A stretch of 7,841 nt of DNA from JAJNBA01 sp035696925 (lineage in GTDB: Bacteria; Actinomycetota; UBA4738; HRBIN12): contig DASSDW010000051.1 in NCBI GenBank assembly GCA_035696925.1, forward strand, positions 1 through 7,841, in the 5' to 3' direction. Made by a program: the position numbers and the translations under genes. The notes beneath the pieces are model-generated. The model made no database searches and was not told the origin of the DNA. It worked only from the letters and a program-made list of their open reading frames with translations. Positions 5,461 to 7,841 of this stretch are shown piece by piece. Within the stretch, counting starts at the first letter, position 1, and the number at the start of each line of letters is the position of its first letter.

Positions 5461-6348
5461 GTGCAGCCGGACCCGGTCGACATCGCGCGCGTTCGCCGTG
5501 CCCTCGGGGCGGCGCCGGTCGCCTGGCGTGGCGCGTCCGGCCACGGCGCCCCCTCGAACCGACGATTCATCGTCGGGCTGGCGGATGGGAGCACGGCGTT
5601 CGTGAAGATCGCGGCCCTCGACTACACGGCCGACTGGCTCCGCGATGAGCACCGCGTGTACGAGGCGCTCGACGGGAGTCCGTTCCTCCCGCGCGCGCTC
5701 GGATGGGACGACGACGGCATCGCGCCGGCGCTCGTCCTCGAGGACCTGTCCGGGGAAGCCTGGCCGCCCCCCTGGGACACCGGTCGTGTCGATGCCGTGC
5801 TCGCGACGCTCGACGCCGTGCACGTGACCACACCACCCACCGGTGTGCCGCCCGCGGTCGAGAGCCAGTTCGGGCTGGACGGGTGGCCCGACGTGATCGC
5901 CGATCCGCAGCCGTTCCTCGCGCTCGGGATCTGCTCGTCGGCGTGGCTCGAGGAGCACCTGCCAACGCTCGCGGATGCGTCCGCGTCGGCCGAGATCCGC
6001 GGCGACTCCCTGCTCCACTTCGACGTGCGGAGCGACAACCTCTGCCTGCGCGGCGACCGAGCCGTGTTCGTCGACTGGAACAACGCGTGCGTGGGCAACT
6101 CCGTGCTGGACACCGCCGCGTGGTTGCCGTCGCTCCAGAACGAAGGAGGCCCGGCTCCGGACGAGATCCTTCCCGACGAGACGCCGGGCCTGCCCCAGCT
6201 CGCATCCCTGTTGGCGGGCTACTTCAGCGCGCGCGCCGGGCTGCCGCCGATCCCGCAGGCTCCGCACGCGCGGCCTCTCCAGCTCGCCCAATCGAGGGCC
6301 AGCCTGCCCTGGGCGGCCCACCTCCTCGGGCTTCCGCCGCCGTCCTAG
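5461..6348 (+). CDS. Aminoglycoside phosphotransferase-family (APH fold) kinase
   Basis: A 295-residue soluble small-molecule kinase of the APH/choline-kinase fold. An ATP-binding N-lobe carries the lysine K49 in TAFVKIA with the acidic partner probably in DEHRVYEAL (62-70); the hinge region is around ALVLEDLSG (90-98). The catalytic loop LLHFDVRSDNLCL (184-196) gives the Brenner-type HxDxxxxN with H186, D188 and N193, and the metal-binding aspartate is D205 in VFVDWNNA (202-209). All key residues are intact, so it should be active. The family includes drug, choline, homoserine and sugar kinases; nothing in the sequence or the neighbours shows the substrate, and resistance should not be assumed. 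Start GTG 5461 is chosen because TAGCCT lies seven bases upstream; an overlapping ATG at 5457 is in another frame. The gene is divergent from the SDR gene and followed 47 bases later by the Fur-family gene in the same direction. Confidence 0.87.
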   Translation: MQPDPVDIARVRRALGAAPVAWRGASGHGAPSNRRFIVGLADGSTAFVKIAALDYTADWLRDEHRVYEALDGSPFLPRALGWDDDGIAPALVLEDLSGEAWPPPWDTGRVDAVLATLDAVHVTTPPTGVPPAVESQFGLDGWPDVIADPQPFLALGICSSAWLEEHLPTLADASASAEIRGDSLLHFDVRSDNLCLRGDRAVFVDWNNACVGNSVLDTAAWLPSLQNEGGPAPDEILPDETPGLPQLASLLAGYFSARAGLPPIPQAPHARPLQLAQSRASLPWAAHLLGLPPPS

Positions 6349-6361
6349 GAGCTCGCCGTTC

Positions 6362-6375
6362 GTTGCACCTGCAAC
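6362..6375. promoter_or_regulatory. Perfect palindrome in the fur promoter, candidate operator
   Basis: GTTGCA-CC-TGCAAC: exact 6-base inverted arms with a 2-base centre. It sits between the expected -35 position and the TACGAT -10 of the Fur-family gene, where a bound repressor would block RNA polymerase. Arms of the TTGCA/TGCAA type resemble boxes reported for actinobacterial Fur-family proteins such as Nur and FurA, but the spacing here is different. Autoregulation is inference. Confidence 0.5.
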
Positions 6376-6382
6376 ACACTGC

Positions 6383-6388
6383 TACGAT
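6383..6388 (+). promoter_or_regulatory. Putative -10 element of the Fur-family gene
   Basis: TACGAT (a strong TANNNT match) ends seven bases before GTG 6396. The ATG at 6387, in the same frame, lies inside the hexamer and so is unlikely to be the start. TTCGTT at 6359-6364, 18 bases upstream, is a weak -35 candidate. Confidence 0.6.
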
Positions 6389-6395
6389 GCGTCGC

Positions 6396-6818
6396 GTGGA
6401 CGCCTCCTACGCAGACCTGATGGATGAGCTCCGGAGCCGCGGGCTCCGGATGACCCCGCAGCGGCGCGCCATCGTCTCGGAGGTGATGCGCGCCAAGGGA
6501 CACATCTCCCCCACCGCGATCGCACGGAAGGTTCAGGGCGACATGCCCGGCGTGAACGCATCGACCGTGTATCGGACGCTGACGCTCCTCGAGAGCGTCG
6601 GCGTCCTCCAGCACTCCCACGTCGAGACGGGGGCCGAGTACCACCGCGCGGATGAGGCGCACCACGTGCACCTGACCTGCCGGAACTGCGGTCAGGACGA
6701 CGAGCTGTCGCTCGAAGAGGCCCGCAAGCTCCAGGGGCTCATCAAGCGCCACCACGGGTTCGTCGCCGACCTCACGCACTTCGCGATCACCGGTCTCTGT
6801 AGCGACTGCGCCGCTTGA
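6396..6818 (+). CDS. Fur-family metalloregulator (Zur/Fur/PerR type)
   Basis: A 140-residue dimeric transcriptional repressor of normal length for the family. The winged helix-turn-helix covers about 1-75, with GLRMTPQRRAIV (16-27) and the recognition helix in VNASTVYRTLTLLESVGVLQ (53-72). The linker and metal-sensing part has EYH (81-83), HHVH (89-92) and the structural zinc site C95/C98 (CRNCG) with C135/C138 (CSDC). All four structural cysteines are intact. Residues that separate Zur, Fur and PerR cannot be settled by eye: H83, H89, H90 and H92 are present. Because the gene meets a ZnuB-type permease gene tail to tail with a 6-base gap, zinc (Zur) is the favoured guess, with manganese or iron as alternatives. 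GTG 6396 is chosen by the TACGAT element seven bases upstream. A palindrome inside the promoter suggests autoregulation. Confidence 0.92.
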   Translation: MDASYADLMDELRSRGLRMTPQRRAIVSEVMRAKGHISPTAIARKVQGDMPGVNASTVYRTLTLLESVGVLQHSHVETGAEYHRADEAHHVHLTCRNCGQDDELSLEEARKLQGLIKRHHGFVADLTHFAITGLCSDCAA

Positions 6819-6824
6819 CCGCAC

Positions 6825-7664
6825 CTAGTGCGCGTCCGCGAGGGCGGGGAGCCGACGGCGCCAGCCGCTGAACGCGAACGCCAGCACGAACAGGAGCCCG
6901 GCCGCCAGCACGACGGTGCCGCCAGAGGACCAGTTCAGGTAGTACGAGCCGTAGACGCCGAGGAACCCGCACACCGTCCCCGCGCCCACCGAGATCCAGA
7001 GCATCCGGCCGAACGAGTCGGTGAGGAGCCTGCCGATCACGGGCGGGATCACGAGCATCGCGGCGATCATCGTCACACCTATCACGTTCATCGTCGCCGC
7101 GATCGTCGCGGTGAGCATCACCGCCAGCCCGATGTCGACACGCGCCGTCCGCACGCCCGAGACCTCCGCGACCTCGGGATCGAACGTCGAGAAGAGCAGC
7201 TGCCGGTACCCGAGGAAGACGAACAGGATCGAGCCCGCCGCGACGGCCAGCACGACGAGCACGTCGAAGCCGGTGACGCCGAGCACGTTCCCCCACAGGA
7301 GGGCCTCGAAGTTCACGACGAACGTCCGCTGGGTCGAGATCAGGATGATCCCGATCGCGAAGCTCGCCGACGTGATCGCACCGATCGCCGCGTCGGCCCC
7401 GATCGATCGGCGGCGCGCGACCTTGTTGATGAAGAGCGCCGCGACCAGCCCCCAGAGCCCCGCGCCAAGGAAGACGTTCACGCCGACGATGTAGCTCGCC
7501 ACCGCGCCGCCGAAGATCGCGTGCGAGAGCCCGTGGCCGATGTAGCTCATCCCTCGGAGCACCACGTACACGCCGATCAGACCGCAGAGCGCGCCGGTGA
7601 TCGTGGCGACGAGGAGCGCCCGCTGGAAGAACTCGTAGCCGAACGGCTCAAGCAGGGTGCTCAT
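6825..7664 (-). CDS. ABC-3 family metal-ion transporter permease (ZnuB/MntB type)
   Basis: Inner-membrane channel subunit of a high-affinity metal importer, 279 residues, normal for the family. At least seven hydrophobic segments are visible, for example LLVATITGALCGLIGVYVVL (17-36), GAGLWGLVAALFI (67-79), GAITSASFAIGIILI (95-109), VLVVLAVAAGSILFVFL (135-151), IGLAVMLTATIAAT (178-191), VIGVTMIAAMLVIPP (194-208) and VVLAAGLLFVLAFAF (251-265). RGMSYIGHGLSHAIFGGAV (37-55) and STFDPEVAEVSGVR (159-172) are family signatures, the latter near the ATPase-coupling loop. ATG 7664 has a strong Shine-Dalgarno GGGAGGA at 7676-7670, five bases upstream. The gene overlaps the preceding ATPase gene by 17 bases, so the two are translated together. 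The binding protein (ZnuA-like) is not in the window. Metal identity is zinc or manganese; zinc is inferred from the Fur-family neighbour. Confidence 0.92.
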   Translation of the reverse strand: MSTLLEPFGYEFFQRALLVATITGALCGLIGVYVVLRGMSYIGHGLSHAIFGGAVASYIVGVNVFLGAGLWGLVAALFINKVARRRSIGADAAIGAITSASFAIGIILISTQRTFVVNFEALLWGNVLGVTGFDVLVVLAVAAGSILFVFLGYRQLLFSTFDPEVAEVSGVRTARVDIGLAVMLTATIAATMNVIGVTMIAAMLVIPPVIGRLLTDSFGRMLWISVGAGTVCGFLGVYGSYYLNWSSGGTVVLAAGLLFVLAFAFSGWRRRLPALADAH

Positions 7665-7841
7665 GATGGTCCTCCCGGAGCGGCAGCACGCGAGCGCCCT
7701 CCTCCTCCTCGACGAGCTCGGGGTACTGCTCGAGGACGACGGGCATCCCACCGTGCGAGAGCACCTCGAGCGGGGCGCCGTAGGTCCTCTCCAGCACCTC
7801 GCTGGTGATCACCTGTCGCGGCGTCCCCGTGGCGATCACCT
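7648..7841 (-). CDS. Metal ABC transporter ATP-binding protein, C-terminal fragment (runs off the right edge)
   Basis: Only the last 64 codons are in the window, ending with TGA at 7650-7648. The peptide begins VIATGTPRQVITSEVLERTYG and continues APLEVLSHGGMPVVLEQ. This matches the post-ABC tail of ZnuC/MntA-type ATPases ('..v.a.G.p.evlt.e.L...yG..l.vl'); the Walker A, signature and Walker B motifs would be beyond the edge. A charged end (EEEEGARVLPLREDHHEHPA) contains three histidines, possibly relevant to metal handling, though such tails vary freely. It overlaps the permease start by 17 bases, and its last codons hold the permease ribosome-binding site. Together they form one importer operon transcribed leftwards; its promoter lies outside this window. 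Confidence 0.85.
   Translation of the reverse strand, partial: VIATGTPRQVITSEVLERTYGAPLEVLSHGGMPVVLEQYPELVEEEEGARVLPLREDHHEHPA

Noticed and set aside
5392..6321. 309-residue minus-strand frame opposite the kinase gene
   Set aside because: Low-complexity Arg/Gly/Ala composition and no motif; the opposite strand holds an intact APH catalytic loop. Only its last five codons are considered, as a mini-ORF.
5461..6348. Antibiotic-resistance gene
   Set aside because: The APH fold alone does not show aminoglycoside or macrolide as substrate; there is no mobile element or resistance context.
1..7841. CRISPR array, insertion sequence, prophage, toxin-antitoxin or defence system
   Set aside because: No spaced direct repeats, transposase or integrase motifs, or recognisable toxin or defence domains were seen on either strand.

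Overview
The base composition is strongly GC-rich, codons favour G/C in third position, and several genes start with GTG or TTG. Genes at the head of a transcription unit typically lack a Shine-Dalgarno site and instead carry a TANNNT -10 hexamer 6-8 bases before the start codon, which is the leaderless-mRNA layout. Together these suggest a high-GC Gram-positive-type bacterium, most likely Actinomycetota. Nothing here fixes the genus, and an uncultured deep-branching lineage is possible. No rRNA, tRNA, CRISPR array, insertion sequence or prophage gene was found. This is ordinary chromosomal housekeeping territory with a few under-described small genes.

Positions 1-1179 (minus): mnmA, the tRNA 2-thiouridine synthase, followed with a 4-base GTGA overlap by the start of an NTF2/SnoaL-like protein that leaves the window. 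Positions 1180-1255 form a short divergent promoter region. Positions 1256-3025 (plus): a PabB-PabC fusion that makes p-aminobenzoate for folate. It needs a PabA glutaminase, which is not in this window. Positions 3022-3562 (minus): two very small cysteine-rich, probably zinc-binding proteins (55 and 72 residues) separated by a GC-rich hairpin.

Positions 3717-5395 (minus): an atypical SDR/NmrA-like NAD(P)-binding protein, then a crotonase (enoyl-CoA hydratase/isomerase) with its own -10 element at the SDR stop codon. Positions 5396-5460 hold two divergent -10 elements and a candidate five-codon leaderless upstream ORF. Positions 5461-6348 (plus): an aminoglycoside-phosphotransferase-fold kinase. 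Positions 6396-6818 (plus): a Fur-family metalloregulator with a perfect palindrome inside its promoter.

Positions 6825-7841 (minus): an ABC-3 family (ZnuB/MntB type) metal permease overlapping the end of its ATPase gene, which runs off the window. The Fur-family gene and the transporter meet tail to tail with a 6-base gap, so the right end looks like a metal-uptake locus, probably zinc, with its regulator.

The best-supported unusual observation is the repeated leaderless-promoter geometry at six unit heads, contrasted with good Shine-Dalgarno sites at the two genes that overlap an upstream gene. It moves the pabBC start to 1256 and sets the fur start at GTG 6396. I found no convincing new multi-gene system.
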